In this document: positions 13,152 to 24,165 of the stretch, piece after piece
Numbering within the stretch: the first letter of the stretch is position 1
How the letters are laid out: each line of letters starts with the position of its first letter
DNA from: Acanthacorydalis orientalis
Taxonomy: Eukaryota; Arthropoda; Insecta; Megaloptera; Corydalidae
Direction of reading: 5' to 3'
Length of the DNA: 64,000 nt
NCBI GenBank assembly: GCA_034766995.1
Contig: CM068316.1
Span: 12,256,500-12,320,499, forward strand
The notes under the pieces: model-generated
Databases searched by the model: none
What the model saw: only the letters and a program-made list of their open reading frames with translations
Told to the model about the DNA's origin: nothing
Position numbers and translations under genes: made by a program

Positions 13152-14316
13152 CAGTCAAGTTACTTTTTATGCGGTAGATACTTTCCACAGAAAACCGCAT
13201 ATAAAAAAATCGCACAAAAAAGGCATAACTTAAGTTGAAAAATTAAGGATATGTTTCATGATTTTCTAAAACCGCATAAAACCAAAGCAATGAGTTAAAA
13301 TAAACCCAAAATCTCATAAAAAAATTTATGAAAATTCATAAAAATAAGAATGTCTAAGAAATTGATATAAAACTTAAAATAAGTTTGTTTTAAAGCTTTA
13401 TTCATTTAATTTTAATGAAAAGTAACAATTCTTTTTAATTTTTTGTATCAGAATTTTCGTCACTATCTGACAATGTTCGGCACCATTTGTGAACTGGTGC
13501 GAAATTACTTTTATCACTAAAGGAGATAGTTAGTCCATCAGATATGCAAGGCGAAGGCAATAGTTCTTCACAAACAGAATTAGCGCCAACTTCACCTTTG
13601 TTCTGTGTTGCTTTTTTCCTCTGACCATGTAATCAATGATTGAACTTTGTGATGATGATTTTACTAATTCTTTATGTAATTCGCGATATCAGCATACAAT
13701 TCTTCAGTTCAATTCAGTTCGTTGGAATTTGAAAGCTCGTTCTGAATTTGTGTCATGAACAAGAAAATGATTTTCCAATTTATTTCAAAGTTGAAAACCT
13801 ACTCGAATTTTATTTGCAGTGAGAGAGATTGGTTTTTCTTCTGCTTTACTGTCGTTTTTCGGATCTTCGACGATATCTGTAGTTATACCAATAATATCAT
13901 CGTCACTTAAGGCCTTATCCACAAGCAATTCGTCGGTATCATTCTCTGGTTAAAGATATCAAAACCTTTTCTTGCAATTTCATGTACCAAAGTAATGATT
14001 TCAGCTGATAATGTCGATATTTGAATGGTTGCACCGTTTGAAACATATCCAGGCCAAGTTGCTTTCCAGCAAGCGTTTAAAGTTTGTGATCTTATTTCAG
14101 TGATGGCAGATACAACACGATGTAAACGATTCAAAATAGAAAATTTTAAATTAAAAAGTATAAATTTTTAAAAAAATATGATAATTTAAATTTAAAATTT
14201 TTGAAAAAACGTGCAACTCATGTATGTATATACAACGGGGGAACCCCGAATTTGTATGAAATATCCACCACATAACTTCAAAACCGCATTAAAAATATAC
14301 GCATAAAAATAAACTC

Positions 14317-14320
<4 letters not shown>
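13152..14320 (-). mobile_element. Tigger/pogo-like DNA transposon relic, inserted in (TA)n
   Basis: The left end begins CAGTCAAGTTACTTTTTATG after a TA. The right end, read on the minus strand, begins TAGTCGAGTTTATTTTTATG before TATATA. Further in, both ends repeat AAAACCGCAT-type boxes, and the right end also holds the GGGGTTCCCCC block common in Tigger ends. The minus strand encodes the C-terminal third of a TIGD1/jerky-type transposase (see 13440-14135). The DNA-binding and catalytic parts are gone, so this is an internally deleted copy. The ends sit at TA, the known target of pogo elements. Confidence 0.8.
13440..14135 (-). pseudogene. Tigger (TIGD1-like) transposase C-terminal remnant
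   Basis: The minus strand reads LHRVVSAITEIRSQTLNACW, then WPGYVSNGATIQISTLSAEI. After a frameshift come ENDTDELLVDKALSDDDII and, further on, LENHFLVHDTNSERAFKFQR. These match by eye the region after the DDE core in Tigger-1/jerky-like transposases (acidic linker, then a leucine-rich C-terminus). Stops and shifts break the frame at least twice. No start region or DDE triad remains. Confidence 0.7.

Positions 14321-14392
<72 letters not shown>
14320..14392. repeat. (TA)n tract on the right side of the Tigger relic
   Basis: About 70 bp TA beginning at the last base of the transposon end. Confidence 0.96.
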
Positions 14393-14393
<1 letters not shown>

Positions 14394-14774
14394 ATTGAAA
14401 AAGTAGTATTAAAACATACTAATTAATAAAGAAAATAAAGAAACAAATGTCGATAGTTCGATACTTCCATTAAAAGGAAATTCCAATGAAAATTAGTTAA
14501 TTAATAATAAGGCTATTATAAATCAACATATAATTCAGTACTATATCTACTTTATACAATTAAGAATATAATTACAGTAATTCTCCGATGTAAGTCTAGA
14601 TATATTCCAAAAAAGACAATATAAATTGAATAATTAAAATGAGAAATTTAAGGAAAACGAAGCAAATAATTGTATGCATATTAGAATATTTCTTTTATTT
14701 TTTTTAATATAATGCATATTTCTGCAAATATTTTTAAACAGATAGGTTGCACTAATTTTAAACATTAAATTTAA

Positions 14775-14778
<4 letters not shown>

Positions 14779-14835
<57 letters not shown>
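14779..14835. repeat. (TA)n microsatellite
   Basis: Uninterrupted TA of 57 bp. Confidence 0.96.
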
Positions 14836-14842
<7 letters not shown>

Positions 14843-15940
14843 TAGGATTGGTCAACATCTTCGGAAAGATCTTCGAAATATGGAAAGAAATTTTGACTAG
14901 GGCCATTTATATATTTTTTAAAACAAAATATTTATTCAGAAAATGAATCTGAAAACAGTTTCTTGCATGAACTAGTAATGCTACATGGATTATTATATAC
15001 TTTTATATTCAGAGCTGTTTAAATATCAGTCGATTGTTATAATAACAACAATATTTTTTACAAAACGTGAGAGTTGCACCTTGGTTTTGTAAGAATTATA
15101 TATGATTCATGAACCATGCTCTAACCAGCACTGAGATATGAACTATTTAATAGAATATAAAAAAAAAATATATTAATATAAGTACTCGTCAAGAATAAGT
15201 TTCTTAAATCAAAGTTTGTACTTTTTTATACATTTAAATCTACTCTTCAGTTTAAAACAAAAACTTTTCAAAAAGTACTTAACACTAAATTTATATTGTA
15301 AAATAAATACCTATATTTAAAATTATTAGCTTTGATAGCAATGAAATTCTATAATTAATATTTTAATACATTGATATATTTGTATTAAACAATCGATACA
15401 TGATTTTATAGATAAAAAATGTTTTTATAACTGAGTTACATACTTTAAATAAATAATACATACTCGTAAGTCGATAAATTGGATTTTTGAAATTTTATTT
15501 GTTAAATTCCACAAAAAACTTGAAAAAACAACATTAGAAAGTTTCTAAATATTATCAACCGGCTTCGAAATATTTGGTGAACTTTTACGATTAGTCAAAT
15601 TAGGATGTAGTTAAATAGTATTTAACAGGGTATTTGAATCATCGCCAGAAAAAAATTACCGCGCGTTTAAATTGTTTTGTCGCCGATATATCTGCACAAG
15701 GCAGATTAAAAATTTATTTAAGAAATATTTTACTCATATTTATTATAAACAAATCTCACACGTACAATATATGACGTTCTTTATTGAATAACCATTCAAA
15801 ACACTATTTCAACCCCATAAATATTTATTTAATAATTTTAAAACACTCATTGCAACTAAATCATATTTATTAGCTTTTTTTCTATTTCATTTTTATATTG
15901 AAGAACTTTAAATTGTGGAAATTGATCTTTCATTTTTCAC

Positions 15941-16019
<79 letters not shown>
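15941..16019. repeat. (TA)n microsatellite
   Basis: Uninterrupted TA of 79 bp. Confidence 0.97.
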
Positions 16020-16020
<1 letters not shown>

Positions 16021-16738
16021 CTATGTACCCACCCATCACAAATTCTATAGAAGAATTCCACTAGTTAAAAAAATCAATTTTATGAGAAAAAAGATAAAAA
16101 TTTATAAAACCTAATGATATATGAAGAATTCTGAACCGGTTTAAGTGTTTTACAAGTGAAAAAAGTTATAAAAACACGCACTACAATAAAAACATCATTT
16201 ACTTTCATTGTACTCCATTCAAAACTGGAAAACGAATTTTCTTGTATTATGACATTTTCCTATGAAATTTATTATATCAATATCTTTTTAACAGTGTAAT
16301 GTTAATATCACAATCTACTCACGAAAATTTTAATATTTACAAAACTTCTAAACATACTTCGAGTTACAATTCAATAATTTAATTCAAAAATTTAAATTTA
16401 TTCTACAATTTAATTAAACCTTTTTCCTACCTAAACATTTAGTCAATCACAAATGATAAAATGCCTAACTTATTAATTAGGATATAAATATAAAATTTAT
16501 TTAAAGAATAATGAACGTTTTTCAAAGTCAAACCTATGACCATCAGTAATACATTTTCAACGATGTATACATTTTCAAATACTATGAAGAGGAAACTAAA
16601 TACTTGGTGGTGTAAAAAAAATTAATAAATAAAATAATTTTAATCAAGAAGAATTTAACTGCGTTTTGATATCTGCGTAATTTAATTTTAAAACAAAGAG
16701 GATATAGTGTATTCAGTTTATTAGTCTTATCAGACGAG

Positions 16739-16819
<81 letters not shown>

Positions 16820-16826
16820 CATATAT
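16739..16826. repeat. (TA)n microsatellite
   Basis: A 73-bp TA core with a degraded GTATATACATAT tail. Confidence 0.96.
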
Positions 16827-18052
16827 TAAAAAAATAATAAATTAAAATGAAATACTTCACTAAACAACAATAAAATGTAACAACCACTAATTAAAGATAA
16901 GTAATATAAATTGTTTATGTACGAATAGCTATGTTTCTATTAATATATTTCAAATAAACAATTTTAAATGAATAATTCAGAACTAAAAGTACATGTAAAT
17001 GTAAATACTCATTTTATCTGATAATATTTTCGTTGTAAACAATACAAACCAAACTCTTCATTAACTTACACTACATAGCACAAAAATTCTTACTTACGAT
17101 AAACACACACAGCATTCGAACAAAAGGTTATGTTTACTACTGGCGTAAGGATAACAATTCAATAACATCTTCGCTTCCACCTCCCTCCATAAAAATCTGT
17201 CCGACAAATTCAGATGGACTAATATATACCATACATACATTCTATCCCATATAGATAAACGGACACACGTGTTGAACCACAATACTAACGACTTATGCCA
17301 TCTGTTGTACACTGAGCACATTTTTTTGTGTGTGCGTTGAACCCTGCTAGAAATATTAATAGCAAAGATGTGTTTTTTTTTTGATGCAAAACAATGAATG
17401 AAAGTGCACTCGCTTTTGGTTTCTAATTTTAAAATTGTATTTATGTTAATAAATTACCTTTATAGAATACTTTATTTTATTATTGTCTAATTCTAGAACA
17501 ATAATTATGTATGTATGTATTCTAAAATTTAAAATTACATTTTCAAACATGCACAATTTGTAAACATTTACATATTTCATTTGTGTATTATACTTATATA
17601 TCAAAGGTGGGCAAACTGCGGCTTCTGAGACACTGTTAGGTTTCATTGCCATTTTTCCTAAATTTTTATATTAATTATCTATAGTAGTATAGTATGTATC
17701 AATATTTTAGAATATTTTATATATAAACAGGTAATTCACATTATCTTTTCAAACATCCATATGCATTATGTGTACAAACTACTGTTTAAGATGGCTATAC
17801 GGTTATGGACAATTTTTAAAAAAGATATGAAACTAAACAATTTTGTTAATTAAGACTTACTGAATGCAATAAACGGGCGGGTTAATCAGGACGGGTTACT
17901 GTGTAAATATATGAGAAAAATATCTTAAAAAATGCAATTTTTAACACTGTCTCGGTAACTTTTAACTGCAAAAGTCTTCAACAAGTAAAGATTAAACATA
18001 TTCTGCTTTAACTAGTATGACTACTATATAATTGTATTTTTTATTATTTATA

Positions 18053-18132
18053 TTAGGCCCGTAGGAAAATAATTGCGATTTTGTACATAAATTCGAAAGC
18101 CATAAACCGCAATTATTTTTCTACCAACCTAA
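18053..18132. mobile_element. 80-bp mini-mariner (two ends, almost no interior)
   Basis: The left end reads TTAGG..CGTAGGAAAATAATTGCG. The right end, on the complement, reads TTAGGTTGGTAGAAAAATAA followed by TTGCGG. The two ~24-bp inverted ends are separated by only about 34 bp. They match the end of the mariner fragment at 5927-5955. It is flanked by TA-containing sequence and codes for nothing, so it would have needed a transposase supplied in trans. Confidence 0.8.
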
Positions 18133-18564
18133 TAAATATAATTTAAAAACAGTATTTTCTGTGGCTCTTGAACATTCGAAAATATATGAAAAGTATTATA
18201 TGTGGCTCTTATTAACGAAGAAGTTGCCCACTTCTGTTATATACTATGTGAAAATGCATTTATATTATATACATATATGTAAAATTAAAAATTATACAAA
18301 ATTTTAAAAAATTAGAACATAAATATAAATGAGAAATGAATTTTCGCTTTCTACAATCATATTTCTTTCTGCTTAAAATATTCAACAATTGTGGTAGATT
18401 TTGATAATGACTTATGTTCATTTTAAGTGTTAAACGTCCTCTAAGTGTTAAGTGCCTTTAATAATGTATACGATTTGTTTAATACATTTTACAAAACAAA
18501 TTTTATGCAGATATGATTTGTATTTACACGATTGACAATTGTTTTAATAAAATAGGTTTTTAAA

Positions 18565-18565
18565 T

Positions 18566-18625
<60 letters not shown>
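18565..18625. repeat. (CA)n(TA)n microsatellite
   Basis: A short CA run, then about 50 bp TA. Confidence 0.95.
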
Positions 18626-18627
<2 letters not shown>

Positions 18628-18817
18628 TTATGTGTGTGTTAACTGAAGGTCGTCTATTTTTAATCGTAATTTTTAATCACTAATAATTCAAGATAACAAT
18701 ATGCTATAAAAATCCTAATAATAATTCAATTAAATTGATCACATTTAAAAAGAAAATTGTTTGTGTAAACCAAATTTGTATATATAATACATAATGAAAT
18801 GGTACATGGTTTATTAA

Positions 18818-19364
18818 CCGTTTGAGTGCCACGAGCTTTTGCAAAAATCCGATTGTAAAATGCTAAGCAGCGCTAAGCTTCTCTAATCCGTGTTGCAAAA
18901 TACCAGGTAACGCTATTGTGCTTTTCTAATACCATGTCAAAAAATGCCAAACGATGCGATGGCGTTGTTATTCTGCTTATAAGTATTGTCTCATTGAATT
19001 CACTGTTATTATGGAATTCCTATGAGAACAAATAATGGTAAAATATTGTGTTTAATAATTTCGAAATATCACTTTTAAGGATTTTTATTTCCGATATAAA
19101 AGTATTTACATATATAATTCATATAGTAGTATTAATTGTTGATGTTATTCTACTTTATCCTGCCTGACTATTTTATTTAATTTTTATTTATGTACTCTTC
19201 ATCGATTCATAGTTAACAGTAACATAATGTTAACAACACCACGATAAACGATAACAATAAAGACACGCTTCGATAAAATCATCGACGACTCGACAGACCG
19301 ATGAGCTGGTACTTTTAGTTACTGAACAACAGAAGCGCGATCTCGCCGTCTGGCACTCAAATGG
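18818..19364. mobile_element. piggyBac-like non-autonomous element with TTAA duplication
   Basis: TTAA at 18814-18817 and 19365-19368 flank a 547-bp segment. Its ends are inverted: CCGTTTGAGTGCCA on the left and CCATTTGAGTGCCA on the complement of the right, one mismatch in 14. TTAA target duplication and CC-starting ends are the marks of the piggyBac superfamily. The interior has no transposase frame. Its GC content is raised near both ends, where GCTAAGCAGCGCTAAGC and CGCGATCTCGCC lie. Confidence 0.78.
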
Positions 19365-19914
19365 TTAATACATAATGGTAAAATAACAAAAAAAATATAT
19401 ATTTTAAGTATTGCTTTTATTAATTTTTTTCTTATTATGTTCTTAAAATCAAAAAGTTTATAATTAATTTGTCAACATTTTTTTTATTAATATATGTGTT
19501 TTTTTTTGTAATTTGTTGTTGAAATTAATAAATGACACCCAACAAACTAACAACGGATTCTGTTAGAAAAACATATTTCATACACAACGTCTTCGCATGC
19601 CTATAATTTTTATATTCATAGTTACAGTTATTTTTTACAAATAACAAGTAATATCTTAGAAGTCATAAATATATACTGATAATTTCATTCTATAAATTTC
19701 AAATAGAAACTTATAAGAATTGCAAATATTTTTTTTCTGAAATTAAGAATGTGTCAAAAAATATGCAGGTTTCTTCTCATCCATTTAAAGTTCTCTTTTA
19801 TCTACAATTTCTTTTCACCTTTTTTATATAGAAAGAACTAGTTTTCTCACGAAATATGGCTTTATATTAAGTGAAACTTTTATTTAAATATAGTTAAATC
19901 ACATAATATAGTTC

Positions 19915-20110
19915 TGTTACTGTGACTAAATTTACTTTCATAAATGAGTTAATTTCCCACACCAAAAACAACAAAATATTTTGCAATTTAAAATGTAATT
20001 CAATAAGTGATAATTAACCATTTCTGATACTACCCTCAGCATATATTCGCATTTCGATGGCATTGTTGCTGAAATGCGCTTAAGCAACAATAAAAATGTT
20101 ACTAAACAAA
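19915..20110. repeat. MITE-like interspersed repeat copy
   Basis: Diverged relative of 8010-8230 (shared TGTGACTAAATT box, ACCAAAAACAACA box, CCTCAG and GCATTTCGATGGCA boxes). It lies immediately next to the palindromic element at 20110-20425, which carries the same boxes. Confidence 0.45.
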
Positions 20111-20425
20111 CGAATTCTTTTTTATCCAGAAACTACACTAACATGATCGATCAAAAATATTCAATACATTATTATGATTGTCGCTTATGCACATTTCGAT
20201 GATAACTCCATCATCCTCAGAGTGCCAAATTATTGAAAAAAAAATTGTAAATTGGTTTCGGTAGATTTTTTAATAACTTTTCGCTCTGAGGATGAAGGTG
20301 TTGCCATCGCAATCCGCATGAGTGGTAATTAAAAAAAAAAAACAATAATAACTTATTAAATATTTTTGATCAAAAATTGTTGGTGTGGTTTATGGGGTGA
20401 AAAATAATTCATTTTTAAAAATTAT
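20110..20425. mobile_element. Palindromic MITE-like element
   Basis: The two halves are inverted copies. GATCAAAAATATTCAATA on the left faces GATCAAAAATATTTAATA on the complement of the right. Further in, CATCATCCTCAGAGTG faces TTCATCCTCAGAGCG. The outer arms continue as a CCATAAACCACACCAACA-like box. The centre is a short A-rich spacer. It has no coding capacity. The superfamily is not evident. Confidence 0.6.
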
Positions 20426-20611
20426 CTTCTACAATTAACAGATTATTTATTAACAACCTTTTACACTCTAAATGGAATAGATAAAATATGAAGTATATTT
20501 TGGTCTATCTTCAATCTTCTATTAGCAAATCAATCAATTTCAATCTTCTATTAGCAAAAAATATGCAAACTTATATATGGTATTATCAGTCTATATGTAT
20601 TACGTCTATGA

Positions 20612-20615
<4 letters not shown>

Positions 20616-20667
<52 letters not shown>
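20616..20667. repeat. (TA)n microsatellite
   Basis: Uninterrupted TA of 52 bp. Confidence 0.96.
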
Positions 20668-20670
<3 letters not shown>

Positions 20671-20699
20671 ATTAAATATGTAGTTTAACGATGAGGATA

Positions 20700-23327
20700 A
20701 ATTAGTTAAAGTATTATTTTGAAATATTAATAATGATGTAAACAATTATGATTTATCTAAAAAAAAGTCAATACATTCACTTATATATTTAAAGTTCATC
20801 TTACCCTAAAATAGAAGAAAAGGGTTGAATTGTAGGACAAAAATAAAATCAAACATAAAAAATCTTTTTAGAAATTCAGTTTAATCATAAATCACTGTCT
20901 GTATATATACACATTTTAATTCATAATATACAGTATGAAGTGATGATTAATTAGTTATGCACACATATGAAATAGTCAATGTCTTGAACATATTGTCACT
21001 TTTAAATCTAAAAAATATCTATTTATAAAAACACATTAAAACGAGGATAAAAACTTGTGATATCTACAAAATGTCACAATAACTGGTTCGTAGTGTTATG
21101 TTTATGTTCTTCTCACAGAATTCAATACCCTCATAGAACCACTGACATATATTTCGAAGTGGTACGAATTTCTCACTGTTCTGTCGATACGAATCCTTTT
21201 TTCTGTGTATATTGTTCTTTGAATACATATATCCATATACATTAAAAATAAATTTCATAAAATAAAATACATTATTTACAAATATTTTTCAGAGCAATAA
21301 ATATCTACACAAATACATAACGATCAGAATCTCTTTTTATACTAAAAGTTCCAGGATTAATACATAATTTAATGTGTAAATGTTAAGTAATAAATGATAA
21401 TGAAATAATAATTCTATATTATCTATATTATCAAAATAATTCTATATTAGCCAAATAATTCTATCTGAAAAGTAAAAATATATAATAAATCATATAAAAA
21501 ACAGACGAAATTTGTTTTATTTTATACAGAAAATGTATTAATTTTACATTTATTTTCAAAAATTATTAAGTAAATTTTATTCAGGTGATTTCTTCTCGTC
21601 CATATCAATTTAAATTAAGGAAAAACGATAAGAACAAAAAAAAACAATTTATTCAGTTAAACTAAATTTGATTATTTTTGTTCTTTCTTATTATTAACTA
21701 TATGAATAATTAATAATAAAATAAATAAATCATAACACAGGTAAATAAAAACACTCAAGTGGATAAAAATTTTGTTTTTTATTTTGTATTATAAATTTAT
21801 GTTTATATTAAATAACATTATCTTTTATTTTATATGCAATATATTTAGTATTTTTTTAATAATTAAACACTAGAATATATATAAAACATCAATATTAACA
21901 ATGTTTCAAAATACCTTAAAGTAGATATTAATTAATTAAAAATTATATAGAACATTAAATGGCACTTATTTAAAAATAATTACAATTATATATTTATGAT
22001 TATGTACGATACATAAAAACAATTATATTAATAATTACTTAATTAAAAATGATCTAAACTGTTATTTTTTGTTGATTTATTTAATCTTTCTTACATATTC
22101 AATTTTGTTTAGAGAAACATTATTGTATAAATACACTCTACTGTCCATTAGTCCAACACTTATTTTTATTTTATTTTTAAATCTATTGTACTTTTATAAT
22201 AACAAAATACTTTTAATTGCTATAAAAATAATAAAATTAAGTAATTCAGAATTAACGATTTCAAGTGTACAAAATAAGCAACATAAGAACATTTGTTCAT
22301 TCAATAAAATTCTTTTATTTACTTTAATATATAATATTTTTTATTTTATTAATCTAAAAAATCTTTATATTATTGATTTAAATGATAGTATATTTTATAT
22401 CTTTAGCAAATACTTATTTAACAACGTTAAATAAATTGCTTCACTTTTTAAAGTTGGGAGGAAAAATTATGTCAAATAATTATTTTAACATTTTGTTAAC
22501 ATGTGCAAATAAAAAAGTGCAGTTATTGATTATAGATTTTAATAAAATTGAAAAAAATTAAACTATTTAAAAAATTTAATGTTTCTCAATGTATCCAAAT
22601 GCATTCTAGTTAAGAAATAACATTTTATTTTTTTCATGTATATAAAGAAAATCAATAAGCGAAATGTAAATTAACGAAAAATAAATCAGTTAATGGTTTA
22701 TTTATTTTAATTTTTACTGCCAATTAGTAATTAATTAAATGATTACATACTGTTGATATTGGTTAAAACGAATTAATTATATTTAACACAACTTGAAAAA
22801 TTAATTTAAATGAATCTTTTATATTTATTTTTTTCATGTATAATATTGTATAAAAATATGCCTTTTAATGAAAATGAATCTTAATTTAAATACAAAATAT
22901 TAACCAATTATAGAAAGAAATAGTTATCGTTTTCGTATCCATAGAATATAAAATACAATTTATTTAAAGATTCATATAAGCAAATCATCCGTAAACAATT
23001 GATTAATGTTCTTAAAGTAATTATAATTTTTATTGACAGTGAGGTGAAACTCGATATATTGGAAGAATCAAATATTAGCAAAAATATTCAATTTCTAATA
23101 AAACAAACAAATGAATGTTAACCTTTTATTTACTATTTATTTAATAGTAAATAAAAAGTTATTTATAGTTTGTTTTTAATATTAATGTTTTTATGATTGT
23201 TTGTTTTTTAGCATAAAAAAAATGTAAATTAAGATCCTGATTTGATTGCTCATATTGGATTGATATAAAATTATATTTTATCACTATTAATAAATAATAA
23301 ATATATTATTATATTTCATATTATTAT

Positions 23328-23330
<3 letters not shown>
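20700..23330. other. Gene-free AT-rich region
   Basis: Composition is extremely AT-rich. An open frame of 121 codons at 22069-22434 is almost all Leu, Ile, Asn, Lys, Phe and Tyr, as expected from composition. No exon signals with protein similarity are seen. Confidence 0.65.
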
Positions 23331-23389
<59 letters not shown>

Positions 23390-23400
23390 GTGTGTATGTG
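23331..23400. repeat. (TA)n(TG)n microsatellite
   Basis: A 55-bp TA run passing into a TGTGTGTATGTG tail. Confidence 0.95.
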
Positions 23401-23569
23401 GTTTCATTATTTTAAAAAAGTAACATTTTACTAACAGATAGATTCAAATTATTAAATACTAAATATTTTCATCTTATAATAATTAGACGATTAACAGCAT
23501 ATATATGTTTCATAAACATTTAATATAAATGAAGTATAGGCATTTATATTCTTATAAATGTATTCCTTA

Positions 23570-23570
<1 letters not shown>

Positions 23571-23652
<82 letters not shown>
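23571..23652. repeat. (TA)n microsatellite
   Basis: 82 bp of TA with one AA interruption, about 500 bp upstream of the ELAC2 start. Confidence 0.96.
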
Positions 23653-23655
<3 letters not shown>

Positions 23656-24165
23656 AGAGGTAAAGAGATGGATTTGGTGTGAGTGGGAGTTAAAAAGAAC
23701 TAACTATATTTATAATCTCGGGCAAAAAGGAAATTAATTTAAAAATATACTGTTATTCTAAATGTAATTAAATGTATGTACTACTTTATAAAATATGTAT
23801 ATGTATATTTATTATTTTAGGATTACAATTATAAAATTTGTACTTTAGTTATAAGTAAATTTAAAATTCATCAAATAAGTTCAATATTAAAATGATTATT
23901 TTTTTATAAAAATAGTGTTATTCTTTTTTTTATTCATTCCATTAATCAAATTGAATTTTCAGTCATTTCTCTAATAGTTCATCTTCAATAAAAACTAAAT
24001 TATAAATTCCGTCTTGGCATTTTTTTCATCAATAATGTATCTCTGTATTATATTTGTGTTCAGCGGACTGAATAATGAAAAATATATTTGTAATTTTTTA
24101 AATTATATGCATATTAATACTGTATGATAGTTGGTAAGACTTATTGCACAACTTTTTAAAATTTT

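Larger units (their letters stand above)
14400..18050. other. Gene-free AT-rich region
   Basis: Only microsatellites are seen. The stretch 17100-17330 is less AT-rich, with an open minus-strand frame of about 75 codons, but it has no recognisable motif or splice context. Confidence 0.65.

Noticed and set aside
17094..17321. 75-codon minus-strand frame in a GC-richer patch
   Set aside because: No recognisable domain, no start context and no neighbouring exons. Left as unexplained sequence.
22069..22434. 121-codon frame in AT-rich DNA
   Set aside because: It is made almost only of Leu, Ile, Asn, Phe, Tyr, Lys and Ser, with no splice context or motif. Such a length is expected by chance in AT-rich DNA that spells few stops in this frame.
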